From an uncultured Clostridia bacterium (GTDB taxonomy: Bacteria; Bacillota; Clostridia; Christensenellales; Borkfalkiaceae), in contig CAKQRD010000002.1 in the NCBI GenBank assembly GCA_934271275.1, positions 138,566 through 202,565 of the forward strand: a stretch of DNA of 64,000 nt, read 5' to 3'. Positions within the stretch are counted from its first letter, which is position 1. The number at the start of each line of letters is the position of its first letter. The position numbers and the translations under genes were made by a program. Under the pieces are notes generated by a model. The model was not told the origin of the DNA. It did no database searches and saw only the letters and a list, made by a program, of their open reading frames with translations. This document shows, one piece after another, positions 9,045-17,449 of this stretch.

Positions 9045-9250
9045 TCTCCTTGACGTAAAGTCTGTTTATTGTTTTTGTGTTTTGCTATATGCTTTTGTCG
9101 CGCCTTTCGGTTGTTTCTTTAACCCATAGGGATTTCACCTCCCCGCGGTTCTCGCCGGGATGCCCTCTTTGGTTGCGACGGCTCACGGAGTTATCCCCCG
9201 CTTCTACGCTCGACCTGAGACTGGACGTAAGTATCTTTAATTCTCTCGCT
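9045..9250 (-). ncRNA. Possible structured 5' leader or riboswitch
   Basis: The 330 bases before the surface-protein gene hold no credible gene. On the minus strand, a GC-rich block contains several short hairpins (CGG..CCG, GGG..CCC around GAGGTGAAAT, GGTT..AACC) closed by GTCGC pairing with GCGAC. The order GGGGGAT ... GGGGAGGTGAAATCCC recalls parts of the c-di-AMP (ydaO/yuaA) riboswitch, which often precedes cell-wall genes, but the conserved GACAGCTAAC segment was not found. Treat it as an unclassified candidate leader; a covariance search would be decisive. Confidence 0.35.
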
Positions 9251-9361
9251 TGTCATCGCCTTATTATCGAAATTCTTCGGTATCATTACGGCTTGTCCGT
9301 TTCCGCGGACGGCGAAAGGAATGTTAAAAGACGCGTACTCTATTTAATTTTTTTCGAGGAA

Positions 9362-9406
9362 TAAAAAATAGCCCCTCACTTTTCATGCCGAAAAATGAGA
9401 AGGGCT
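9362..9406 (-). terminator. Intrinsic terminator after the sigma-factor gene
   Basis: AGCCCTTCTCATTTTT pairs with AAAGTGAGGGGCT across a short loop (9370-9406), followed on the minus strand by a T-rich run at 9362-9369. It ends 14 bases past the stop codon at 9420. Confidence 0.8.
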
Positions 9407-9419
9407 ACAACCAAAAATT

Positions 9420-9929
9420 TTAAAGTTTTATAATTTCTTTAATTTTTGTTAAAACTTTCTTCAGCCGTTTACTAATCGCCTGTTGAGAAATTCCGTAATA
9501 AACTGAAAGTTTTACTTCGGAAAAACCTTTAAAGAATTTTAACATGATCAATTTACGTTCCTCATCGGAAAGCAGAAGAAAAGCATTATGCAATTGTTCT
9601 AAAATAATTTTATTTGTAACTTGTTCCTCCACATTCGTTTCGCAATCGACAAGAACACTTTCTCCAAGCATATCGGATGAATCCAAAGCATCGTAGGAAA
9701 CGTCGCCGTTCTCACGGGATCTTTCGTCTATGTACTTTTGCCGACGTTTGTCTTTGTAATACGATCTATATTCCTCTTCCGTTACTTCCATAAGCATTCC
9801 GTGTAACGGAAGAAAATATTTATTCGCATAATTCTTGTCCGCTTGTTCGAGCGTTTTAAGTTCGCTATACGTTATCTCCTTGTATTTTCCGTTTTCTAAA
9901 ACAAATACTTTTTTCGGTGCGTATTTCAC
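9420..9929 (-). CDS. Sigma-70-like regulatory factor (region 4 helix-turn-helix)
   Basis: A 169-residue protein with a GTG start. The last 55 residues form a sigma region 4 helix-turn-helix (LLLSDEERKLIMLKFFKGFSEVKLSVYYGISQQAISKRLKKVLTK split over two helices). The N-terminal half is charged, with a YRSYYKDKRRQKYIDERSRENG segment typical of small sigma-like proteins carried by Firmicutes conjugative elements. Such proteins may recruit RNA polymerase or simply bind DNA. The gene is monocistronic, with a terminator right after it. Its ribosome binding site (AGGAGGAG, 9936-9943) lies within a long hairpin, pointing to control of translation. Targets cannot be read from the sequence. Confidence 0.8.
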   Translation of the reverse strand: MKYAPKKVFVLENGKYKEITYSELKTLEQADKNYANKYFLPLHGMLMEVTEEEYRSYYKDKRRQKYIDERSRENGDVSYDALDSSDMLGESVLVDCETNVEEQVTNKIILEQLHNAFLLLSDEERKLIMLKFFKGFSEVKLSVYYGISQQAISKRLKKVLTKIKEIIKL

Positions 9930-9937
9930 TTTTTTCT

Positions 9938-9985
9938 CCTCCTGTTTTTGAAATTTGTTTTTTAGTCAAATTTCAAAAACGGAGG
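9938..9985 (-). promoter_or_regulatory. Hairpin sequestering the ribosome binding site of the sigma-like gene
   Basis: On the minus strand CCTCC-GTTTTTGAAATTTG (9985-9967) pairs with CAAATTTCAAAAAC-A-GGAGG (9957-9938), leaving a 9-base loop and one bulged A. The 3' arm includes the GGAGG of the ribosome binding site, which ends nine bases before the GTG. Folding would hide the site. The AT-rich stem with a GC clamp at the site resembles RNA thermometers or protein-controlled switches. As DNA, the same inverted repeat could be an operator. Confidence 0.65.
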
Positions 9986-10195
9986 CGCGCGTATTCGCTT
10001 TGCTTTATTTACTTTTAAAAATACAAAAATGCGCCTATATCGCTTTTTGCTTTGCAATATATGCGCATTATGAATTTCGCTTTCATTTCTCTTTTGTTTC
10101 CCGATTACTCTACATAAAACCTTATCCCTATCTAACCGCTATCTACAAATCCGTCGCTTTTTACGAGCGACGGCGCGCAGAAATAATTCCAACGC
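9986..10195. other. Intergenic region with a small hairpin, no gene seen
   Basis: Between the sigma-factor hairpin and the terminator of the uronate operon no coding frame with a ribosome binding site is visible. A perfect 8-bp stem (CCGTCGCT with AGCGACGG, 10151-10173) lies here without a clear T-run, so its role is unknown. The promoter of the sigma-like gene should lie in this stretch, but no convincing pair of hexamers was found. Confidence 0.4.
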
Positions 10196-10234
10196 ATAAA
10201 AAACCCTCCTTCCAAAAAACTCGGAAAGAAGGTT
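10196..10234 (-). terminator. Intrinsic terminator at the end of the glycan-use cluster
   Basis: On the minus strand AACCTTCTTTCC (10234-10223) pairs, with some G-T pairs, with GGAAGGAGGGTT (10213-10202), followed by TTTTTT. It lies about 130 bases past the stop of the fructuronate reductase gene and closes the long minus-strand metabolic cluster. Confidence 0.75.
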
Positions 10235-10365
10235 CTTTATTACATATTCAATCCGTCCCGTACTAACCTCGTTTTTTTATTACGGAACTGAAACTTTTGA
10301 TAAAAATTTTTACTTTATTTTAAAAAACAGAAATAATTAACTCGTTATATATGTTTAGTCTGTCG

Positions 10366-11196
10366 CTACACTCCGGAATAAGCGGAGAAGCCGCCGTCTA
10401 CGGGAAGTATCGTTCCCGTTATAAACCCGCTCGCCTTGTCGTCCGCAAGGAACAGTAACGCCCCTATAAGGTCGCTTATCTCCCCGAACTTCTTCATTGG
10501 CGTTGCCGCCAATATCTTACCCGTCCTCGCCGTCGGCGTGCCGTCAGCGTTGAACAGTAAGTCTTTATTCTGTTTCGTCACGAAAAATCCGGGCGCTATC
10601 GCGTTGCAACGTATTCCGCACGGCGCAAAGTGTACCGCCACCCACTGCGTAAAGTTGTTTATCGCCGCTTTCGCCGCCGAGTACGCGGGTATCTTCGTAA
10701 GCGGTCTGTATGCGTTCATCGACGAGATATTGATTATATTCCCGCCCGTTTCAAGCATATCTTCCGCAAACACCTGCGTGCATAAAAACGCGCTCGTCAG
10801 GTTCACGTCGAACACGAACTTGAACCCGTCCTCTTCTATCCCGAAAAAGTCCTTATTTACTTTCGTTTCGGGAGTCATCGTTTCGTTATCCGTGGTCGCT
10901 TTGGGGTTGTTTCCGCCCGCGCCGTTGATTAGGAAGTTTACCTTCCCCCATTTTTCGTTTATAATCTTTTTCGCCGCGAGTATATCTTCTTTTTCGGTGC
11001 AGTCCGCGGATATTCCTATCGCGTTTTCTCCTATCTCGGTTGCAAGGGCTTCCGCAGTCGCTTTCGTTCTGTTAATGACCGCTACCTTCGCCCCGCATTC
11101 CGCAAGCGCGCGGCAGAAGTCGCTCATCATCACTCCCGCTCCGCCCGTCACAGCCGCTACTTTGTCGCTTAAATCTACTTTGAACGGTATTTTCAT
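10366..11196 (-). CDS. uxuB: SDR-family D-mannonate oxidoreductase (fructuronate reductase)
   Basis: A 276-residue short-chain dehydrogenase. The NAD(P)-binding glycine motif is GGAGVM (residues 18-23). The catalytic Ser-Tyr-Lys set is in NISSMNAYR ... AYSAAKAA, and ILPVDGGFSAYSG is the usual C-terminal signature. Its start overlaps the stop of the mannonate dehydratase gene, and this pairing identifies it: in many Firmicutes (as in Bacillus UxuB/YjmF) the reductase that interconverts fructuronate and mannonate is of the SDR type, not the long-chain type of E. coli. It would act in the cytoplasm on the uronate branch leading to 2-keto-3-deoxygluconate. The kinase and aldolase for the later steps are not in this window. 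Confidence 0.88.
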   Translation of the reverse strand: MKIPFKVDLSDKVAAVTGGAGVMMSDFCRALAECGAKVAVINRTKATAEALATEIGENAIGISADCTEKEDILAAKKIINEKWGKVNFLINGAGGNNPKATTDNETMTPETKVNKDFFGIEEDGFKFVFDVNLTSAFLCTQVFAEDMLETGGNIINISSMNAYRPLTKIPAYSAAKAAINNFTQWVAVHFAPCGIRCNAIAPGFFVTKQNKDLLFNADGTPTARTGKILAATPMKKFGEISDLIGALLFLADDKASGFITGTILPVDGGFSAYSGV

Positions 11197-12227
11197 TTTC
11201 TCTCCTTTTCAATCGCTTCAAATAATCCGTTAAGATACGCCGCCCCTAACGCGCGGTCGTATAACCCGTACCCCGGTTTCGCGTTCTCGCCCCAGATGTT
11301 TCTTCCGTGGTCGGGGCGCAAGTACCCGTCGAATCCGTTATCTACGAGCGCTTTCACTATCGCGTATATATCCACGTTCCCTTCCGCCGTCTGATGCCCG
11401 TTTTCGTAAAAATCGGTGTCGTTTACGAACTTCAACTGCCTTAAATGCGCAAAATATATTCTGTCCGCATACTTCGCCGCCTTCTTCGGCAGGTCGTTGA
11501 ATCTTCCCGCGCCGAGGCTTCCCGTACAGAAGGTCATTCCGTTGTGCCTGTTCGGCACCGCCTTAAACAGTCTGTCGTAGTCCTCTTCTTTTCCCACTAT
11601 TCTCGGCAATCCGAATATATCCCACGGCGGATCGTCGGGGTGAATAGCCATATCTATTCCCGCTTCGTCGCACGCCGGCATTATTCCGTTTAAGAAATAC
11701 ACGAGGTTATCGAACAGTTTTTCGTGAGTCATTCCCTCGTACTCTTTGAGCAGCCCGTTAAGCTCCTCGCTCGTATAACTCTCGTCCCAACCTGGGAGGC
11801 GCAGATTCGTTTTATCGAGTTTATTAAAGTCCTCTTCACTGTACGAAAGGGAGGTCGAGCCGTCCTCGTGTTTATAATAGAGGTTCGTTCTGAACCAGTC
11901 GAACACGGGCATAAAGTTGTAACAGATACACTTTACACCCGCCTTGCCGCAGTTGATTATATTCTGCCTGTAATTTTCTATCAACCTATCGCGGGAGGGC
12001 TTTCCGAGTTTTATATCCTCGTGTACGGGAACGCTTTCTATCACTTCCATTTTTAGTCCCGCGGCGTTTGCAAGAGATTTTAATCTCAACAATTTATCGA
12101 GTTCCCATACCTCTCCCACGGGCGTGTCGTACACGGCGGTCACTACTCCCGTCATTCCCTGTATCTGCTTTATGTAGTTAAGGGGAATACAATCTTTTTC
12201 CCCGTACCATCGAAACGTTAGCTTCAT
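11193..12227 (-). CDS. uxuA: D-mannonate dehydratase
   Basis: A 344-residue enzyme with the highly conserved UxuA signatures: MKLTFRWYG at the N-terminus, CYNFMPVFDWFRT, IHPDDPPWDIFGLPRI, CTGSLGAG, FAHLRQLK and RPDHGR near the end. The family dehydrates mannonate to 2-keto-3-deoxygluconate with a bound divalent metal held in a TIM barrel. Length is normal. The start follows AAGGATTTATTT, and the gene is coupled by a 4-base overlap to the fructuronate reductase. Together they use hexuronates from glycans such as pectin, heteroxylans or glycosaminoglycans. No uronate isomerase (UxaC) is seen here, so fructuronate must be made elsewhere or by an unrecognised enzyme. Confidence 0.95.
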   Translation of the reverse strand: MKLTFRWYGEKDCIPLNYIKQIQGMTGVVTAVYDTPVGEVWELDKLLRLKSLANAAGLKMEVIESVPVHEDIKLGKPSRDRLIENYRQNIINCGKAGVKCICYNFMPVFDWFRTNLYYKHEDGSTSLSYSEEDFNKLDKTNLRLPGWDESYTSEELNGLLKEYEGMTHEKLFDNLVYFLNGIMPACDEAGIDMAIHPDDPPWDIFGLPRIVGKEEDYDRLFKAVPNRHNGMTFCTGSLGAGRFNDLPKKAAKYADRIYFAHLRQLKFVNDTDFYENGHQTAEGNVDIYAIVKALVDNGFDGYLRPDHGRNIWGENAKPGYGLYDRALGAAYLNGLFEAIEKERK

Positions 12228-12267
12228 AAATAAATCCTTACTTTCTCAATCAATAAATATTGCAGAA

Positions 12268-13413
12268 TTAAATTTTCATTTTTCCGCCGACGAACACGCT
12301 TTCTATCGTTATATCGTCGTCAAAAACCGCTACGTCCGCGTCGTAACCCTTTTCGATTCTACCCTTTTTTACCTTTAACAGTTTCGCGGGAACTTCGGTA
12401 AGCGTTTTTATCGCCTCGCACACCCCGTACCCGCAGGTCTTTACGAGCGTTCGGAGCAAATCGTCCGCCATTGCAACGCTCCCCGCGAACGCGCTTCTGT
12501 CTTTTAACTTACACACGCCGTCCTCTACTATAAAGTCAGTTCCGCTCATCGTCCCCTCCTTTATTTCCGTTCCCGCTATCGCCAAGCTGTCGGTACAGGC
12601 AACCGTTTTATCAAACCCTTTTATCTTTATTATCATCTTTATAAGCTCGGGCGGGAGGTGCTTGCCGTCCGCAATTATCTCCGCGTACAGCTCGTCGCGA
12701 AGAAACGCGCTCTCTATCACCCCGAGCGAACGGAATCCGTGGTCGCGCGTCACAGTGGATGTGCAGGAATATAAATGCGTAACGAGGTTACAACCGTTTT
12801 CTATCGCGGTTTTCATATCCTCGTACTTCGCGTCGGTATGCCCCGCAGACGCTATTATCCCGTTTCCCGTTATATACTTACAAAACTTCCCGTTCTCGTC
12901 GTTTTCGGGCGCGTAAGTCCATCTCGCTATATCGTTTCCGTACTCTTCTATAAGCGACTTATAATCTCTTTCGACGGGCTTCGTTATGAATTTAGGGCAT
13001 TGCGCTCCGCACTGCTTTGCCGACAGATACGGTCCTTCCAGATGCGCGCCGATTATATTATTTTCCGTTTTTCCGCTTCTCTTCGCCGAAGATATTTTTG
13101 CGACCGCGTCTTTCATCGTATCGAACGCCCCCGCGGTTACCGTCGGCACGACGCTCGTCGTCCCGTGTCTTAACTGAAAATTGCACGCGTTTATAACGTC
13201 CTCTTCCGTGCAGTTTATAAACGGATACCCGCCCGCTCCGTGCGTGTGCATATCTATAAACCCTGCCGAAACGTACTTTCCCGTGTAATCGTATACCTTT
13301 TCTGCGGGAAACTCCTTCTCCGAAACCTCTCGTATAACCCCGCCTTCTATATATACAAAACCCTTAAACAGTCCGTTCGGCGTAATTATTCCGTCGCTTT
13401 TTATCGCTATCAT
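12268..13413 (-). CDS. nagA: N-acetylglucosamine-6-phosphate deacetylase
   Basis: A 381-residue amidohydrolase. The start at 13413 overlaps the nagB stop by ATGA; a longer frame upstream only shadows nagB. Visible family motifs are GFIDMHTHGAGG (metal-binding His pair), GAHLEGPYLS (metal-binding Glu), SAGHTDAKYEDM, NLVTHLYSCTS and the catalytic aspartate in CTDSLAIAGT. It removes acetate from GlcNAc-6-phosphate to give glucosamine-6-phosphate, the substrate of the adjacent NagB. Presence of this pair says that the imported sugars include an N-acetylhexosamine. No PTS component or GlcNAc kinase is seen in the window, so phosphorylation must happen elsewhere. Confidence 0.95.
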   Translation of the reverse strand: MIAIKSDGIITPNGLFKGFVYIEGGVIREVSEKEFPAEKVYDYTGKYVSAGFIDMHTHGAGGYPFINCTEEDVINACNFQLRHGTTSVVPTVTAGAFDTMKDAVAKISSAKRSGKTENNIIGAHLEGPYLSAKQCGAQCPKFITKPVERDYKSLIEEYGNDIARWTYAPENDENGKFCKYITGNGIIASAGHTDAKYEDMKTAIENGCNLVTHLYSCTSTVTRDHGFRSLGVIESAFLRDELYAEIIADGKHLPPELIKMIIKIKGFDKTVACTDSLAIAGTEIKEGTMSGTDFIVEDGVCKLKDRSAFAGSVAMADDLLRTLVKTCGYGVCEAIKTLTEVPAKLLKVKKGRIEKGYDADVAVFDDDITIESVFVGGKMKI

Positions 13414-14168
13414 AACAGTGCCGAGCTTTTTTCGTCGAGATATAATTTCGCGGCGTCTCGCGTTCTCAATATACTCGCGGGGCAATGCTCGTCTATGCTG
13501 CCGTTAAGCGTTTCGTATACCGCTTTCGCTTTCGTCTCCGCGGGAACTATGCAGAAAAGCCACGGCGCGGAAACAAGCGTGGGAACGGTCAGAGTCATAG
13601 CGTGCGTAGGCACTTTTTCTATACTTTCAAAGCAACCGTCGTTCACCTGCTGATTGCGGCAGATTTCGTCGAGCTTTACGGGTTTTACAACCCTTTTATC
13701 GTTAAAATCAGCAACGTCCGGATCGTTAAAGGCTATGTGTCCGTTTTCCCCTATTCCCATTACTACTATGTCCGTCGGGTTGTCTTTAAGGAGTCTTCCG
13801 TACCTCTCGGCTTCTTTTTCGGGATCTTTTGCGGTTATGTCTATATAATGTACGCTTTTAAGCGACACGAGTCCGAATATATGTGCCTTCAAAAAATTGC
13901 CGAAGCCCTGCGGCGCGTCCTCATCGAGTCCTATGTACTCGTCCATATGGTAGGCGTTTATTCTGTTCCACTCTATCGTTTTATCTTCGACAAGCGCTTT
14001 CAGAACGTCGTTCTGACTCGGCGCGGCGGCGAATATCATATTGATTTCGTCCTTTTCGGCTAGTAATTCTCTGATTTTTGCCGCAATATCTTTTGCCGCC
14101 GCTTCGCCCATTTCTTCTCTGTTTCCATAAATCTTTACTTCTAATTTATCTTTAAAAAATTCCTTCAT
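13410..14168 (-). CDS. nagB: Glucosamine-6-phosphate deaminase
   Basis: A 252-residue protein of the NagB family. Motifs include AAAPSQNDVLKAL, the YHMDEYIGL segment with the catalytic Asp-Glu, FGNFLKAHIF, and MGIGENGHIAFNDP, which holds catalytic residues around the active-site lid. It converts glucosamine-6-phosphate to fructose-6-phosphate and ammonia. The gene overlaps both its upstream neighbour (sugar epimerase) and nagA by 4 bases, so three proteins are made from one tightly coupled mRNA. Length is typical of Gram-positive NagB, without the longer allosteric C-terminus of the enterobacterial form. Confidence 0.95.
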   Translation of the reverse strand: MKEFFKDKLEVKIYGNREEMGEAAAKDIAAKIRELLAEKDEINMIFAAAPSQNDVLKALVEDKTIEWNRINAYHMDEYIGLDEDAPQGFGNFLKAHIFGLVSLKSVHYIDITAKDPEKEAERYGRLLKDNPTDIVVMGIGENGHIAFNDPDVADFNDKRVVKPVKLDEICRNQQVNDGCFESIEKVPTHAMTLTVPTLVSAPWLFCIVPAETKAKAVYETLNGSIDEHCPASILRTRDAAKLYLDEKSSALL

Positions 14169-15001
14169 AATAAATCCTTTAATTTTTCTACCGCGTCCGA
14201 AAACGCTTCTTCCTGATTTCCGTATTTATACGGGTTATCGAACTCCTTTCCTACGAGAGCGTTAAGTCCCGAAAACGTTTGCAAATGCGGTTCAAGCGTT
14301 ATAAACGTATCTTTTTTCCCGTTTACTTTGTAGTCGTCGAGAATTTTCTTTATCTTTGCTTCGCCCTTGCCCGCGGGGACTATCGCCCCCGCATAAAGAG
14401 CGTCTTTTATATGAAAATATTCGATATAATCAGATAAAAGCTTATACGCCGCAAACGGCTCGTATCCGTCTAACACAAAGTTGCCCATATCGAAAACGCA
14501 TTTTACCTTGCCGTCGAAATGCTCGGCTATTTCAAGACATCTTTCAGGGCTTTCGCCGTAAATCAACGCCTCGTTTTCGTGACATAAGGTCAAGCCGAAG
14601 CTTTCGGAAAACTTAACAAGTTTTTCTAATTCTCCGAAAACCTTGCTTTTGCACTCGTCGAACGGAACGTTCTTTGAATAGAACGAGAAAATTCTTACGT
14701 TTTTCGTTTCAAGTTCGTTCGCCGTTTCAAAAACTCTTTCAGCCGCTTCGAGATGCACGTTCAAATCGCCGCTTACGTCGATTTTCCCTATCGGCGAACC
14801 TATCGACGAAACCTTAATACCGTACTCGTCGAGCGTTTTTTTAACTTCCTTAACCTCGCTTTTCGTTAAAGCCGAAACGTTTTTGCCGTTCACCCCGCGA
14901 AGCTCGATATGTTTTATGCCGAAGCCGTTCAAAGCCTCGCATTGCGTTTTTAAATTTTCCGCATATTCGTCCGCAAAAGCGGATAAAATCAATTCAGCCA
15001 T
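14165..15001 (-). CDS. Sugar phosphate isomerase/epimerase-like TIM-barrel protein
   Basis: A 278-residue xylose-isomerase-like TIM-barrel protein (AP_endonuc_2 fold). The start at 15001 is chosen because AGAGGTG lies eight bases upstream, whereas an ATG at 15007 would be too close to it. Metal-binding residues typical of the family can be seen in LCHENEA (Glu), VFDMGNF (Asp), EYFHIKDA (His and Asp) and FITLEPH (Glu). Related enzymes epimerise or isomerise ketoses, inosose or sugar acids, so the exact substrate cannot be set. Being coupled to nagB by overlap, it may process a hexosamine- or uronate-derived intermediate. Confidence 0.8.
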   Translation of the reverse strand: MAELILSAFADEYAENLKTQCEALNGFGIKHIELRGVNGKNVSALTKSEVKEVKKTLDEYGIKVSSIGSPIGKIDVSGDLNVHLEAAERVFETANELETKNVRIFSFYSKNVPFDECKSKVFGELEKLVKFSESFGLTLCHENEALIYGESPERCLEIAEHFDGKVKCVFDMGNFVLDGYEPFAAYKLLSDYIEYFHIKDALYAGAIVPAGKGEAKIKKILDDYKVNGKKDTFITLEPHLQTFSGLNALVGKEFDNPYKYGNQEEAFSDAVEKLKDLL

Positions 15002-15068
15002 CAACATTCACCTCTCCCGCACGGAATTAAATATTGAAAATTTTCTTTTCATTTTATTCTTCTTATTT

Positions 15069-17396
15069 CTATTCGTCACGAACTATGTCTACGCTATACA
15101 ATCTGCTTCCGAAATCGTACATAATTCTCGTTATATTCGGATCTCCGCCACCCATCCATTCAGTGTTTAATCTTATTCCGATTTTTTCAAGCGTCCTGCC
15201 GGATACTAAATATCTTTCGTATTCGCTCCGAACGGGTTCGCAAGCCTTTGCCGCGAGAATCGTCTCTTCGTCGTCTTTTTCTGCACAATTCTGCCACGTT
15301 GCAGTAAGTTTGTCTCCCTTTTTCACAGGAAGGTATTGCACTCTCGTTTTAATTTCGTAAAGAGCATCCGGTTTAAGCCCGCAAACACGCAAAAACACCT
15401 GCGGAACGTATAGCTCCTGAATTTTGTTCGTAATGTTTACTACCGCGTGGTTTTTATCCTGCGAAACGACCGCCCAACTTGCATGCGTATCAAAAAAAAC
15501 GCTTTTCAATCTGTAATAGTCGCCAAACTGCAATGTTTTTCTGTATTTTTTATACCACTCTATCTGCTGCATAACCGCTTTCGTATCTATGTCGGATATC
15601 TTCGTCAGATCCATTTCGTACCCGAACGCGCCTATGCAAGCCGTATTAAATCTGTTTTCAATGGTGCTTGCGCGTAGCGTATGTCCGTTTGGAGAAGCGG
15701 AAACGTGCGCACCCATCGCGCTTTGCGGATAACAGGTAAGCGTTCCTTCCTGAATCTTTACTCTGTCGAAAAAATCGGTATTGTCGCTTGTCCAAAACTG
15801 CGGCGTATAGCAGAGCATTCCCATATCTACTCGATTACCGCCGCTCGCGCAGGATTCAAACAATATTTTGGGGAATCGCTCCGTAAGCGTCTGCAAAATC
15901 GAGTATAAACCGAGCATATATCTGAAAGAAAACTCCTCTTGCCTGCCTTTAAGCTTCGGAGAATAGCACTCGGTGATATTACGGTTGCAATCCCATTTAA
16001 CGTAAGTAACGTTAGTTGACGAAAAAACTCTCGTCATTGCTTCGATTATATATTCACGCACTTCTTCATTGCATAAGTCCAGAACATATTGTCCGCAATG
16101 AAGAAGGGGCGTATAATCCGGATTTGCAACCGCCCAATCGGGGTGTGCGCGATATAAATCGCTGTCCGGATTGACCATTTCAGGTTCTACCCAAATGCCG
16201 AAGTTAAGACCTATCGCGTTCAGCTTTTTGCAAAGCCCGTCAAGCCCTTCGGGCAGTCTTTCTCTGTTTTCGTACCAGTCTCCCAAACCTCTGCTGTTGT
16301 CCGTACGATTACCGAACCAACCGTCGTCTAAAACGAAAAGTTCTACGCCGAGAGCCTTCGCGCGCTTTGCGATTTTCAGCACTATTTCTTCCGAAACCTC
16401 AAATCTCGTAGCTTCCCAGTTGTTGCATAAAACAGGACGTTCACGATTCCGCCAATATCCGCGCACTATATGATTATTTATAAACGAATGATACTGACAA
16501 GTTAATCCGTTAGTACCGCAATCACTGAAACAGACCGTGGACTCGGGAGTATAAAAGGTTTCTCCCGCGGCAAGCCTCCACGAAAATCCGACGTCGTTTA
16601 TACCGTTAATTATCCTGACCTTACCGAACAAACTCTTGTCGAGATAGGTGGCGTGATTCCCCGAATAAATCAGGTTAAAACCGTAGCACTCTCCGCTAAA
16701 ATAACCGCAGTCATTCTTTTTTAGCACGACGTAAGGATTACGCTCCGCCGAAGAATAGCCGTAATTACTGTCTATTTTGGTAACGCCGCCCGCAAGCTTC
16801 GTCGTATTTATCTGCCTTTCCTTTGCCCAATACCCGTTAAGCGTGTCTACCAGAAAATCGTCGCCGCACACGTCGAGTTGGGCAGAAGAAAGCCGTTCGA
16901 TAACAACCTCTTTTTCGCTCTCGTTGGTGAGCGCGGCGCTTTTCACTATAACGTCGCTGCCGTCTGTTAAAGAATAATAAAGGCGTAAAACAAGTTTTTT
17001 TGCCTTGTCACGCAACGTTATTTGCAGCGTTTCCGACTTGCCGTCGCTCTGCGGCAATACGGGAAAATGAAAATCCGAAATTTTTTCCGCCTTCTCAAAC
17101 AAAAATTCGTTGACAGAATCACCGTCGCAGTTTACGAGAACAGACGGCTCGCGAAAATCTCCGCGACCACGAACGGAATATTCAAACGACTTTGAATCAG
17201 GATACATAGCATAATCATTTGCCGTCGCCACAGGTCCGCAACCGAAAAGATTGCGTTCTTCTATAAACGCATAATCCGTTTCGGGAAATTTTGAACCATA
17301 ATAAACGTTTTCAACGTGACCGGTCGGCAATATTTTCATCAGATAAGTCGTATTTACCGTATCTAATCTTATATATCCGTCTTTTAACTCAATCAT
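15069..17396 (-). CDS. Alpha-galactosidase, GH36 family
   Basis: A 775-residue GH36 enzyme. The start at 17396 has AAAGGAGAG four bases upstream; the longer open frame overlaps the previous gene and is rejected. The N-terminal beta-sandwich is followed by a TIM barrel with LFVLDDGWFGNR, WVEPEMVNPDS, the nucleophile Asp469 in YVKWDCNRN, FESCASGGNR and the SDNTD motif (acid/base Asp, about 538). No signal peptide is present, so the enzyme is cytoplasmic and acts on imported oligosaccharides with terminal alpha-1,6 (or 1,3) galactose. Such enzymes form tetramers. In this cluster it indicates that galactose caps are trimmed after import. Confidence 0.94.
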   Translation of the reverse strand: MIELKDGYIRLDTVNTTYLMKILPTGHVENVYYGSKFPETDYAFIEERNLFGCGPVATANDYAMYPDSKSFEYSVRGRGDFREPSVLVNCDGDSVNEFLFEKAEKISDFHFPVLPQSDGKSETLQITLRDKAKKLVLRLYYSLTDGSDVIVKSAALTNESEKEVVIERLSSAQLDVCGDDFLVDTLNGYWAKERQINTTKLAGGVTKIDSNYGYSSAERNPYVVLKKNDCGYFSGECYGFNLIYSGNHATYLDKSLFGKVRIINGINDVGFSWRLAAGETFYTPESTVCFSDCGTNGLTCQYHSFINNHIVRGYWRNRERPVLCNNWEATRFEVSEEIVLKIAKRAKALGVELFVLDDGWFGNRTDNSRGLGDWYENRERLPEGLDGLCKKLNAIGLNFGIWVEPEMVNPDSDLYRAHPDWAVANPDYTPLLHCGQYVLDLCNEEVREYIIEAMTRVFSSTNVTYVKWDCNRNITECYSPKLKGRQEEFSFRYMLGLYSILQTLTERFPKILFESCASGGNRVDMGMLCYTPQFWTSDNTDFFDRVKIQEGTLTCYPQSAMGAHVSASPNGHTLRASTIENRFNTACIGAFGYEMDLTKISDIDTKAVMQQIEWYKKYRKTLQFGDYYRLKSVFFDTHASWAVVSQDKNHAVVNITNKIQELYVPQVFLRVCGLKPDALYEIKTRVQYLPVKKGDKLTATWQNCAEKDDEETILAAKACEPVRSEYERYLVSGRTLEKIGIRLNTEWMGGGDPNITRIMYDFGSRLYSVDIVRDE

Positions 17397-17449
17397 AATT
17401 CTCTCCTTTCGTCTCAAATAATCGGTCTGAATTATTTTGCGACCGCTCG

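Noticed and set aside
9077..9364. Plus-strand frame across the leader of the surface-protein gene
   Set aside because: No ribosome binding site or domain; it lies opposite the GC-rich leader and looks like a chance frame.
10151..10173. 8-bp perfect hairpin considered as a terminator
   Set aside because: There is no T-run on either strand, so only a structured element of unknown role can be claimed.
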